DNA of 10,499 nt. Origin: Paracoccaceae bacterium (lineage in GTDB: Bacteria > Pseudomonadota > Alphaproteobacteria > Rhodobacterales > Rhodobacteraceae). Every line of letters begins with the position of its first letter. Position 1 is the first letter of the stretch. The position numbers and the translations under genes were made by a program. This document shows, piece after piece, positions 1 to 6,219 of the stretch. Under the pieces are notes generated by a model that was given only the letters and a program-made list of their open reading frames with translations, was not told the DNA's origin and did no database searches. Location of the stretch: NCBI GenBank assembly GCA_007131945.1, contig SLPP01000208.1, positions 1-10,499 on the forward strand, read 5' to 3'.

Positions 1-849
1 CGCGCGCCCTTCGACGACTGGCGGGTGCGCGACGCGCTGATCCACGCCTTCGATTTCGAGCGGATCAACCAGGTGATCACCGGCGGGATGGAGCCACGCA
101 TCACCTCGTATTTCGGCAATTCCGGCCTGGGCATGCGGCCCGGTCCGGCCGAGGGCGAGGTGCGCGCGCTGCTCGCGCCCTTCGCCGATGAACTGCCGCC
201 CGGCGCGCTCGAGGGCTACGCGCTGCCGGTCAACGAGACCGGCGCCGGCAACCGGCGCAACATGCGCGCCGCCGCGCGGCTGCTGGCCGAGGCCGGCTGG
301 GAGCCCGACGCCGCCGGCCGGCTGCGCAACGCTGCCGGCGAGCCCTTCGCCTTCGACATCCTGCTGCGCCAGGGCCAGCCCGAGGTGCAGGCGATCGCGA
401 GCATCTATATCGAGGCGCTGGACCAGCTTGGCATCGCGGCGCGCGTGGCCCAGATCGATCCGGCGCAATATGTCGAGCGCACGAACGCCTACGATTTCGA
501 CATGACCCATTTCGTGCGGCTGATGTCGCTGAGCCCCGGCAACGAGCAGTGGCTCTACTGGGGCTCGGAGGGCGTCGAGACGCCGGGCACGCGCAACCTT
601 GCCGGGGTGAATTCGCCGGCGGTCGAGGCGATGATCACGACGATGCTGGAGACGACCTCGGCCGAGACCTTCACCGCCGCGACGCGCGGGCTCGACCGGG
701 CGCTGATGGCCGGGCGCTACGCGATCCCGTTCTGGTTCGCGCCGGTATCGCGCCTGGCGATCGCGCAAGGGTTGCATTTTCCCGAGCGGCTGCCAATCTA
801 CGGCGACTGGACGGGGTTCCTGCCGGAAGTCTGGTGGTACGAGGAATGA
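1..849 (+). CDS. YejA-like extracellular solute-binding protein (family 5), C-terminal part
   Basis: The reading frame is open from base 1, so the N-terminus, with any signal peptide, lies outside the window; about 282 codons remain. This is the periplasmic receptor of a peptide/microcin-type ABC importer. The fragment matches the C-terminal lobe of YejA-like SBP_bac_5 proteins in order: RAPFDDWRVRDAL then FDFE near the left edge (bases 1-60), GNRRNMRAAARLLAEAGW (250-300), DPAQYVERTNAYDFDM (457-504), SLSPGNEQ followed by W.YWGSE (526-573), PGTRNLAGV (583-609) and a terminal WWYEE. In E. coli YejA works with the YejBEF permease/ATPase for microcin C and peptide uptake. No permease gene follows here, so any partners must lie to the left. 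The downstream lipoprotein gene starts at its stop codon. Family assignment is firm; the exact substrate is unknown. Confidence 0.85.
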   Translation, partial: RAPFDDWRVRDALIHAFDFERINQVITGGMEPRITSYFGNSGLGMRPGPAEGEVRALLAPFADELPPGALEGYALPVNETGAGNRRNMRAAARLLAEAGWEPDAAGRLRNAAGEPFAFDILLRQGQPEVQAIASIYIEALDQLGIAARVAQIDPAQYVERTNAYDFDMTHFVRLMSLSPGNEQWLYWGSEGVETPGTRNLAGVNSPAVEAMITTMLETTSAETFTAATRGLDRALMAGRYAIPFWFAPVSRLAIAQGLHFPERLPIYGDWTGFLPEVWWYEE

Positions 850-851
850 CG

Positions 852-980
852 ATGCAGAGGCTGGCGATTCTGGGTCTGGGCGCGGGATTGGTCCTGGTGC
901 TGGCCGGTTGCGGCACCGTCGAGGGGATGGGGCGCGACATCTCGGACGGCGCGGCCGCGGTGCGGGGCTGGTTCCGCTGA
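852..980 (+). CDS. Entericidin-like small lipoprotein (EcnA/B type)
   Basis: A 42-residue protein: MQRL, a hydrophobic stretch (residues 4-18) and a lipobox L17-A18-G19-C20, which predicts signal peptidase II cleavage and lipidation at Cys20. The mature part would be only 23 residues (CGTVEGMGRDISDGAAAV and a WFR end). The C-x-T-V-E/A-G-x-G-x-D-I pattern is that of entericidin-family envelope lipoproteins, common as tiny genes in Proteobacteria. An ATG at 846 overlaps the upstream TGA (ATGA), but the GAGGA at 841-845 abuts it directly. The ATG at 852 sits 6 nt after GAGGA, a normal Shine-Dalgarno distance, so I start there; starting at 846 would add only Met-Thr. It is probably co-transcribed with, or translationally coupled to, the solute-binding protein gene. 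E. coli entericidins are linked to stationary-phase bacteriolysis, but that role should not be assumed here. Confidence 0.8.
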   Translation: MQRLAILGLGAGLVLVLAGCGTVEGMGRDISDGAAAVRGWFR

Positions 981-996
981 GCCCTCACGCCGGCGC

Positions 997-1011
997 TGCT
1001 CAAATTGAGCA
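997..1011. repeat. Perfect inverted repeat TGCTCAA-A-TTGAGCA, operator candidate
   Basis: Two 7-bp arms flank a single central base, all within 15 bp. Its right arm contains TTGAGC (1005-1010), which could serve as the -35 element of a promoter for the downstream ligase operon. The arms are too close to form an RNA hairpin and are AT-richer than the surroundings, which suits a dimeric regulator binding DNA. No regulator gene is in the window, so the binding protein is unknown. Confidence 0.4.
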
Positions 1012-1033
1012 ATTGGGTCAAGTCGTTGATATG
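1005..1033 (+). promoter_or_regulatory. Possible sigma-70-type promoter of the ligase operon
   Basis: TTGAGC (1005-1010), 17 nt, then GATATG (1028-1033). The -35 hexamer is identical to the one in the stronger ssrA promoter candidate of this window and the spacing is the same, but the -10 hexamer is a poor match to TATAAT. It lies in the only relatively AT-rich patch of the left half and is interleaved with two inverted repeats, which supports a controlled promoter. The 5' leader would be about 175 nt. This is inference only. Confidence 0.3.
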
Positions 1034-1039
1034 ACTTGA
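1018..1039. repeat. Perfect inverted repeat TCAAGTC - 8 nt - GACTTGA, operator candidate
   Basis: Seven-bp arms at 1018-1024 and 1033-1039 flank an 8-bp AT-rich spacer (GTTGATAT). Centre-to-centre distance from the repeat at 997-1011 is about 24-25 bp, a little over two helical turns, so two dimers could sit on nearly the same face of the DNA. The arms share the sequence TCAA/TTGA with the first repeat. As RNA it could also fold as a 7-bp hairpin without a following U tract, so it is not a canonical terminator for the lipoprotein gene. Confidence 0.4.
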
Positions 1040-1216
1040 AAGCCTTTCACATCTTAACCCGATCTCAACCATTCGGCGCGAGGCATTTGCGCGGATTCCG
1101 GCAGGGGTCTTGCCTGCCTTCGGGTCTTCCAGGGGGCTCCGCCGCAGCATGATCGCCGGCGCCGTTCGTCCCCGGCCGGGCCTTGCCTGCCGGGCGTGCC
1201 GGGCGTAGCAGGGGCC
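1040..1216. other. Leader/intergenic region before the ligase gene
   Basis: No convincing gene is seen. It contains a GC-rich inverted repeat, GGCAGG (1100-1105) and CCTGCC (1113-1118) with a 7-nt loop, followed by only two T residues, so a weak terminator or leader hairpin at best. The 10-mer CTTGCCTGCC occurs twice (1109-1118 and 1182-1191). Just upstream of the ATG, CCGGGCGT repeats in tandem with imperfect spacing. Confidence 0.4.
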
Positions 1217-2737
1217 ATGCTTTCCGTCTCCGAGCCCGCCCCCTTCGCGCCCTGCCCCGCGCCGTTCAACCTGGCCGAATACGTGCTGGCGGCGGGCGCG
1301 CGCAGGCCCGACCGGATCGCGCTGCAGATCGTCCGGCTGACCGGGGCGGAGCGGTGGTCCTATGCGCGACTGACGGCGGCGGTGCGCGGGATCGGCACGG
1401 GCTTCCGGCGCGCCGGGCTGAAGCCGGGCGATCGGTTGATGCTCCGGCTGGGCAACACGGTCGATTTCCCGCTCGCCTATCTGGGCGCGATCGCCATGGG
1501 CACGGTGCCGGTGCCGACCTCGTCGCAGCTGACCGCGACCGAGATCACCGGCATGGCCGCGACGCTCGACCCGGCGGCGGTGGTCGCGGGCGAGGGCATC
1601 GCGCTGCCCGACCATCGCGCGCCGGTCATTCCGGCGGCGGAGCTTGCCGCGTGGCATTCCCTGCCGCCCTGCGACTGGGACCTGGGCGACCCTGACCGGC
1701 TGGCCTACATGGTCTTCACCTCGGGCACGTCGGGCCGGCCGCGGGCGGTGATGCATGCCCATCGCGCGGTCTGGGCGCGGCGGATGATGTGGGACGGCTG
1801 GTACGGGCTGACGCCCGACGACCGGCTGATGCATGCCGGCGCCTTCAACTGGACCTACACGCTGGGCACCGGCCTGATGGACCCCTGGGCGATCGGCGCG
1901 ACCGCGCTCATCCCCGAGGCCGGGATCGAACCGGCGCAACTGCCGCTTCTGCTCAGGCGCTTCGACGCGACGATCTTTGCCGCCGCGCCCGGCGTCTACC
2001 GGCAGATGCTGAAGATGCCGGTGCCCGCCCTGCCCCGTCTGCGCCACGGTCTTTCGGCCGGCGAGAAGCTGCCCGAGCCTACGCGCGAAGCCTGGGAGGC
2101 GGCGACGGGCACCCCGGTCTACGAGGCGCTGGGGATGTCCGAGGTCTCGACCTATATCTCGGCGAGCCCGGCGCGGCCCGCCCCGCCTGGGACCGCGGGC
2201 TATCCGCAGCCCGGCCGCCGCATCGGCGTGCTGGGGCCGGACGGCGCGCCGGTGCCGCGCGGCGAGGCCGGCGAGATGGCGGTGGGTGCAAGCGATCCGG
2301 GTCTGATGCTGGGCTACTGGCGCGCCGAGGACGAGACCGCGGCGCGCTTCAGGGGCGGCTGGTTCCTGACCGGCGACACGGTTGCGATGGAGGAAGACGG
2401 CGCCATCCGCTATCTCGGCCGCGACGACGACATGCTCAACGCCGGCGGCTTCCGCGTCTCGCCGCTGGAGGTCGAGCGCGCCTTCGACGCCCATCCCGCC
2501 ATCGCCGAAAGCGCGGCGGTGGAACTGCCGGTGCACGACGGCGTCAGCGTGATCGCGCTCTTCTACGTGCCTGCCGAAGCCCCGCCCGACGAGGCCGAGC
2601 TGACCGCGCATGCCGCCGGGCGGCTCGCACGCTACAAGCAGCCGCGGATATTCGTGGCGCGCGACCGGCTGCCGCGCGGGCCGAACAACAAGCTCAACCG
2701 CCGCGCCCTGCGCGAGGGCTGGAAGGAGGGCGCATGA
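1217..2737 (+). CDS. Adenylate-forming (AMP-binding) acyl-CoA ligase
   Basis: A 506-residue member of the ANL superfamily that would adenylate a carboxylic acid with ATP and transfer it to CoA. Motifs in order: phosphate-binding loop TSGTSG (168-173) in the context FTSGTSGRPRAVMHAHRAV; A5-like ALGMSE (304-309) where YGxTE is usual; TGD (385-387) ahead of YLGRDDDML (399-407) for ribose binding and the hinge; and a C-terminal PNNK with the candidate catalytic Lys492. The final motif is usually P-x-x-x-x-G-K, so NNK is a variant, but the lysine is kept. Length is normal for short single-domain ligases. I start at ATG 1217, preceded by AGCAGGGG; a GTG at 1196 would add seven residues. There is no signal peptide, so it is cytoplasmic. 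It overlaps the next gene by ATGA, so it heads a coupled operon. Substrate (aryl, branched or fatty acid) cannot be read from sequence. Confidence 0.85.
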   Translation: MLSVSEPAPFAPCPAPFNLAEYVLAAGARRPDRIALQIVRLTGAERWSYARLTAAVRGIGTGFRRAGLKPGDRLMLRLGNTVDFPLAYLGAIAMGTVPVPTSSQLTATEITGMAATLDPAAVVAGEGIALPDHRAPVIPAAELAAWHSLPPCDWDLGDPDRLAYMVFTSGTSGRPRAVMHAHRAVWARRMMWDGWYGLTPDDRLMHAGAFNWTYTLGTGLMDPWAIGATALIPEAGIEPAQLPLLLRRFDATIFAAAPGVYRQMLKMPVPALPRLRHGLSAGEKLPEPTREAWEAATGTPVYEALGMSEVSTYISASPARPAPPGTAGYPQPGRRIGVLGPDGAPVPRGEAGEMAVGASDPGLMLGYWRAEDETAARFRGGWFLTGDTVAMEEDGAIRYLGRDDDMLNAGGFRVSPLEVERAFDAHPAIAESAAVELPVHDGVSVIALFYVPAEAPPDEAELTAHAAGRLARYKQPRIFVARDRLPRGPNNKLNRRALREGWKEGA

Positions 2738-3366
2738 TCCGGCTCGACATCTTCTCCGACCCGATCTGTCCCTGGTGCTATATCGGCAAGGCCGGGCTCG
2801 ATGCGGCGCTGGAGGCGCGGCCGGACCATCCCTTCGCCACCGAGTGGCACCCGTTCATGCTGAACCCCGACATGCCGCCGGGCGGCATGGACCGGCGCGA
2901 CTACCTGGCGGCGAAGTTCGGCGGAAGGGACGGCGCGGTGAAGGCGATGCTGCCGGTGCAGCAGGCGGCCGAGGCGGCGGGGATCGCCATCGACTTCGCC
3001 GCGCAGACCCGGGTTCCGGCGACGCTCGACGCGCATCGGCTGATCCACTGGGCGGGGCTGGAGGGGCGGCAGAACGCCGTCGTCGGCGCACTCTTCCGCG
3101 CCTATTTCGCCAAGGGCGAGGATATCGGCGACCGCGCCGTGCTGGCGCGGATCGCCGGCGATGCCGGGCTCGACGCGGCGATGATCGCGCGGCTGCTGGA
3201 GGGCGACGGCGATGTCGAGGAGATCCGCGCCCGCGACGCCGAGATCCGCGCCCGCGGCCTGCGCGGCGTCCCGGCCTTCGTCATCGCCGGCCAGCACGTG
3301 CTGCAGGGCGCGCAGCCGAAGGAGGTCTGGCTGCGGGTGATCGACGAGCTGGCGGGCAGCGCATGA
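2734..3366 (+). CDS. FrnE-like DsbA-family oxidoreductase (CPWC)
   Basis: A 210-residue thioredoxin-fold protein with the DsbA-type helical insertion. The N-terminus has beta strand LDIFSD, then C12-P-W-C15 followed by YIGK, the typical signature of FrnE-like cytoplasmic DsbA relatives. GVPAF (178-182) supplies the cis-proline (Pro180) facing the active site, and the C-terminal GAQP motif is also family-typical. No signal peptide is present, so it should act in the cytoplasm as a thiol-disulfide oxidoreductase or isomerase. Related proteins are 2-hydroxychromene-2-carboxylate isomerases (kappa-GST-like), which lack the CxxC pair. The start is decided by GGAAGGAGGG (2721-2730), placed 3-4 nt before ATG 2734, inside the 3' end of the ligase gene; stop and start overlap as ATGA. 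The next gene overlaps in the same way. Family firm, partner unknown. Confidence 0.85.
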   Translation: MIRLDIFSDPICPWCYIGKAGLDAALEARPDHPFATEWHPFMLNPDMPPGGMDRRDYLAAKFGGRDGAVKAMLPVQQAAEAAGIAIDFAAQTRVPATLDAHRLIHWAGLEGRQNAVVGALFRAYFAKGEDIGDRAVLARIAGDAGLDAAMIARLLEGDGDVEEIRARDAEIRARGLRGVPAFVIAGQHVLQGAQPKEVWLRVIDELAGSA

Positions 3367-4565
3367 CGCTCGCCGCCGAGGCCCCGCGCCGGATGCGGTT
3401 CGGCGAGTTCATCGCGCTGCTGGCGCTGCTCTTCGCCACCGTCGCCTTCTCGATCGACGCGATGCTGCCGGTGCTGGGCGTGATCGGCGGCGAGCTCGCG
3501 CCGCTCGATCCGGGGCGGGCGCAGCTCGTCATCACCGTCTTCGTTCTGGGGCTGGGGCTGGGGACCTTCCTGTCGGGGCCGCTCTCGGACCGGTTCGGGC
3601 GCAAGCCGGTGATCCTGACGGGCATCGCGATCTACATGCTGGCCGCGACGGTGGCGGCGATCTCGGAGAGCCTCGAGGTGCTGCTCGCGGCGCGGTTCGT
3701 GCAGGGGCTGGGCTCGGCCGCGCCGCGGGTGGTGAGCCAGGCGCTGGTGCGCGACCTCTATGCCGGGCGGCAGATGGCGCGGGTGATGTCCTTCGCCATG
3801 GCGGTCTTCGTGCTGGTGCCGGCGGTGGCGCCGCTGATCGGCGCCTATATCGCCGCCGGCTTCGGCTGGCGGGCGATCTTCTGGAGCTTCCTGGTATTCG
3901 GCCTCGTCTCGGGGACCTGGTTGGCGCTGCGACAGCCCGAGACGCTGGCGGCCGAGCGCCGGCGGCCGCTGCGCGGTGCCGATCTCTGGGCGGCGCTGCG
4001 CGAGGTGCTGGGCAACGGGCGGGTGCGGCTTTTCCTCGCCGCGCTCTCGCTGAGCTTCGCGCCGATGTTCGCCTGGCTCGCCTCGGTCGCGCTGATCTTC
4101 GACGAGACTTTCGGCCGCGGCCCCGAATTTCCCTACTGGTTCGCGCTGATCGCGGTCCTCTCGGCGCCGGCGAGCCTGCTCAACGCGCAGCTCGTCGTGC
4201 GGCTGGGGATGCAGCGGCTGGTCGGATGGGCGCTCTCGGCGCAGATCGCCTCGGCCTTCGCGATCCTGGTGCTGCTGCAGGTCGGCGTCGTCAGCTTCGC
4301 GGTCTTCGTCATCTTCATGTGGCTGCAGTTCTTCTCGATCGGGCTGATCTTCGGCAACCTGAACGCGCTGGCGCTGGAGCCCTTGGGCCATGTCGCGGGC
4401 ATGGCGGCCTCGGTGATGGGCGGGGTCTCGACCATGGCCGCGGCGGTGATCGCGACGCCGATCGCGCGGGCCTTCGACGGCACCGCCGGGCCGCTGGCCG
4501 CCGGGGCTTTCCTCTGCTCGGGCCTTGCCCTGGGTTGCATGGCGCTCGCCGCGCGCCGGGGCTGA
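3363..4565 (+). CDS. Bcr/CflA-type MFS multidrug exporter
   Basis: A 400-residue, hydrophobic protein with about 12 predicted transmembrane helices, the standard size for the DHA1 drug:H+ antiporters of the Bcr/CflA subgroup. Helix 1 carries the acidic FSIDAMLP segment (29-36). Motif A is GPLSDRFGRKP (72-82) in the loop between helices 2 and 3. The Bcr/CflA signature RFVQGLGSAAPRVVSQALVRDLY-like stretch covers about 111-133, and the antiporter motif-C-like segment VPAVAPLIGA is at 152-161. It should sit in the inner membrane and export small hydrophobic or acidic compounds at the cost of the proton gradient. Its ATG overlaps the TGA of the oxidoreductase gene (ATGA), with only a weak GGCGGG upstream, so translation probably depends on coupling. 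Export of a product or toxic analogue of the ligase substrate is a plausible, unproven idea. Confidence 0.88.
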   Translation: MTLAAEAPRRMRFGEFIALLALLFATVAFSIDAMLPVLGVIGGELAPLDPGRAQLVITVFVLGLGLGTFLSGPLSDRFGRKPVILTGIAIYMLAATVAAISESLEVLLAARFVQGLGSAAPRVVSQALVRDLYAGRQMARVMSFAMAVFVLVPAVAPLIGAYIAAGFGWRAIFWSFLVFGLVSGTWLALRQPETLAAERRRPLRGADLWAALREVLGNGRVRLFLAALSLSFAPMFAWLASVALIFDETFGRGPEFPYWFALIAVLSAPASLLNAQLVVRLGMQRLVGWALSAQIASAFAILVLLQVGVVSFAVFVIFMWLQFFSIGLIFGNLNALALEPLGHVAGMAASVMGGVSTMAAAVIATPIARAFDGTAGPLAAGAFLCSGLALGCMALAARRG

Positions 4566-4576
4566 GCGGGATCAGC
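4561..4576. repeat. Short inverted repeat spanning both convergent stop codons
   Basis: GCTGA (4561-4565) and TCAGC (4572-4576) form 5-bp arms around a 6-nt centre. The TGA stop of the exporter is in the left arm and the TGA of trgB (reverse strand) is in the right arm. There is no T tract on either side, so it is not a standard intrinsic terminator. The two operons meet with only 6 bp between stop codons. Confidence 0.4.
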
Positions 4577-5711
4577 GGTACTCGCTGCGCAACCGCTCGC
4601 GCTGCCCGGAGAGCCAGAGCGCGCAGACGAGAAGCGGCCCGGCCGCCACCTCGCCGGTTTCGATCAGCTCCAGAAGCCGGTCGAAGGGGATCGCATGGGT
4701 GCGGATGTCCTCGGCCTCGCTGTCGAGACCGCCGACATGGCGGTTTCCGGGGCTGAGCGGGGTAATGCCGACATAGGCATGGACGAACTCGCTCACCGCG
4801 GCGGGGCTGGGATAGAAGGCGGCGACCGGCAGCAGCGCCCGCAGCGTCAGTTCCGCCTCCTCGCGCGTCTCGCGGCGGGCGGCCTCCTCGGGGGTTTCGC
4901 CGGAATCGATCCGCCCGGCGATGGTTTCCAGTGACCACGGATTGGGATCGCCGCGGGAATGGACGCCGTAGCGATACTGCTCGACCAGCAGGACAAGGTC
5001 GCGCGCGGGATCGTAGGGCAGCACCGAGACCGCATCGGCCATGACGAAGGCCGCGCGCGTGACCGGCCGGCTGAGCCCGCCGTCGAAACGGCGAAAGCGC
5101 AGGTCCGCCTCCTCGACGCCGAAGAAGCCGGTATAGGGCGCGCGCAGCCGGGCGACGGGAATGTCGTCCGGGGCGGCGGCGCGGCGCAACGTGGCGGGCG
5201 CGGCCTGCGCGCGGGCGCGGTTTCGGCTGGTGACGCGCGCCTCGAGCATGCGGTAGCGCGCCCGGATCCGCCGGGGTTCGGTCTGCGGGATCAGCGCCAT
5301 CACCTCGGCCGCGGTCGCGGTCGTCACTTCGCCCCAGTCGCGGGCCCAGTCGGAAAGCGACCAGGGCCCGCCGGCACGCCATTCGCCGGGCTCGGGACGG
5401 TAGATCTGTGCCTCGACCGTGCCGCCGGCGGTGGCGACGGTGACGCTTCCCAGCTCGTAGCCGAAGACGCGCTCATAGGCATCGAGGCGCGCGCGCGCCA
5501 CCGGGTCGGGGCGCAGCAGCAGTCCCTCGGCCTCGGCGCCGGGCTCGGGCAGGCAGAGCGGGAATTCCTGCACCTCGCCGACCGGGCTGACCGCATGCGT
5601 CACCGCGTGATCGGCGAGCAATGCCAGTTCGGCCGGGATCGTCCGGGTCCCGGCGACGGCGCGCAGGAGCGGCGGATGGCGGAGCGTTCCGAAAACGAAG
5701 AGTGGGGTCAT
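4572..5711 (-). CDS. trgB: TrgB: GGCT-like domain fused to a Nudix hydrolase (tellurite resistance)
   Basis: A 379-residue two-domain protein. Residues 1 to about 130 resemble gamma-glutamylcyclotransferase/AIG2-like folds: FVFGTLRHP (5-13) at the start and LDAYE (76-80), which holds a candidate acidic catalytic residue. Residues about 195-365 are a Nudix domain of the ADP-ribose pyrophosphatase/TrgB type: the Nudix box runs from Gly266 to Leu288 with R280-E-T-R-E-E285; the usual late Gly of the box is Glu287. Preceding LVEQYRYG and PWSLETIAGRID segments are typical of ADP-sugar hydrolases. The linker (about 145-190) is Arg/Ala-rich. It follows trgA by 21 nt on the same strand, as in Rhodobacter sphaeroides, where trgAB contributes to tellurite resistance. 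No clear Shine-Dalgarno precedes ATG 5711, so coupling to trgA is likely. Cytoplasmic. The true substrate is not established. Confidence 0.82.
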   Translation of the reverse strand: MTPLFVFGTLRHPPLLRAVAGTRTIPAELALLADHAVTHAVSPVGEVQEFPLCLPEPGAEAEGLLLRPDPVARARLDAYERVFGYELGSVTVATAGGTVEAQIYRPEPGEWRAGGPWSLSDWARDWGEVTTATAAEVMALIPQTEPRRIRARYRMLEARVTSRNRARAQAAPATLRRAAAPDDIPVARLRAPYTGFFGVEEADLRFRRFDGGLSRPVTRAAFVMADAVSVLPYDPARDLVLLVEQYRYGVHSRGDPNPWSLETIAGRIDSGETPEEAARRETREEAELTLRALLPVAAFYPSPAAVSEFVHAYVGITPLSPGNRHVGGLDSEAEDIRTHAIPFDRLLELIETGEVAAGPLLVCALWLSGQRERLRSEYR

Positions 5712-5732
5712 CCACGGGTGCTTTTGCGGATC

Positions 5733-6194
5733 TCAGCGAGCGAGGCGGCGCTCCTCGAGTATCCGGAAAAGCAGGTGGAGCACAATCCCCATGGCCACGC
5801 CCCCGCCGCCAAGCAGCAGGAGGAAGGAGATGTCCAGACCCTTGCCGAGGAATCGCAGCGTGTGATCGATGAAGCCCGAAACCGCGTCCATCGGTTCGCG
5901 GTAGATGCGCCGGTAGCCGAAGACGAAGACCATGCGCACGGCGAAGACCATCGCCGCGAGCACCGCTGTCAGCGCCACGGCCTGCAGCGCGTAGAAGATC
6001 GTCATGACGGGCCCGCCGCGGCCGATCCGCGAACCAAGGAAGGAGTAGCCGACCGACATGGCGATCAGCGCCAGCCAGAGGCTGAACGCGCCGAGCGTCG
6101 CGTCCTCGGCATAGAGCGGCCTGTAGGCCTCGGCCGCGATCATCGCCAGGATCGCGAGCGCGAGCGCCGCCAAGGGTCGGATCATCGTGAACAT
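5733..6194 (-). CDS. trgA: TrgA family membrane protein
   Basis: A 153-residue integral membrane protein with four predicted helices (about 5-23, 34-54, 62-92 and 119-143) and a basic C-terminal tail (EERRLAR). The segment AAEAYRPL (20-27) just after helix 1, the charged SRIGRG loop (55-60) and EPMDAV (100-105) before an amphipathic stretch agree with my recollection of TrgA proteins of Rhodobacteraceae. The TRG locus of R. sphaeroides was found through tellurite resistance; TrgA has no known catalytic motif. The start at 6194 is supported by AAGGAG placed 5 nt upstream on the reverse strand; a second in-frame ATG three codons later lacks such a site. The upstream methyltransferase stops 25 nt before it, so co-transcription is likely. 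The link to trgB immediately downstream makes the assignment much stronger than the sequence alone would. Confidence 0.8.
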   Translation of the reverse strand: MFTMIRPLAALALAILAMIAAEAYRPLYAEDATLGAFSLWLALIAMSVGYSFLGSRIGRGGPVMTIFYALQAVALTAVLAAMVFAVRMVFVFGYRRIYREPMDAVSGFIDHTLRFLGKGLDISFLLLLGGGGVAMGIVLHLLFRILEERRLAR

Positions 6195-6219
6195 GGCCGC
6201 TCCTTTCCTGTGCCGGCCG

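Noticed and set aside
1100-1118. Terminator of the lipoprotein gene
   Set aside because: GGCAGG/CCTGCC can pair, but the stem is short, 120 nt past the stop codon and followed by only two T residues.
671-2611. A 646-codon open frame on the minus strand under the lipoprotein and ligase genes
   Set aside because: Arg/Ala/Gly/His-rich translation without any recognisable domain, lying opposite genes with clear motifs; typical shadow frame in GC-rich DNA.
2734-3366. Calling the CPWC protein a 2-hydroxychromene-2-carboxylate isomerase
   Set aside because: Those kappa-GST-like isomerases lack the CxxC pair, which is intact here, so a FrnE-like thiol oxidoreductase is the better name.
3102-4391. 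A 429-codon minus-strand open frame opposite the oxidoreductase and exporter genes
   Set aside because: Dominated by Arg, Gln, Glu and His with no motif; it is the antisense of transmembrane-helix codons.
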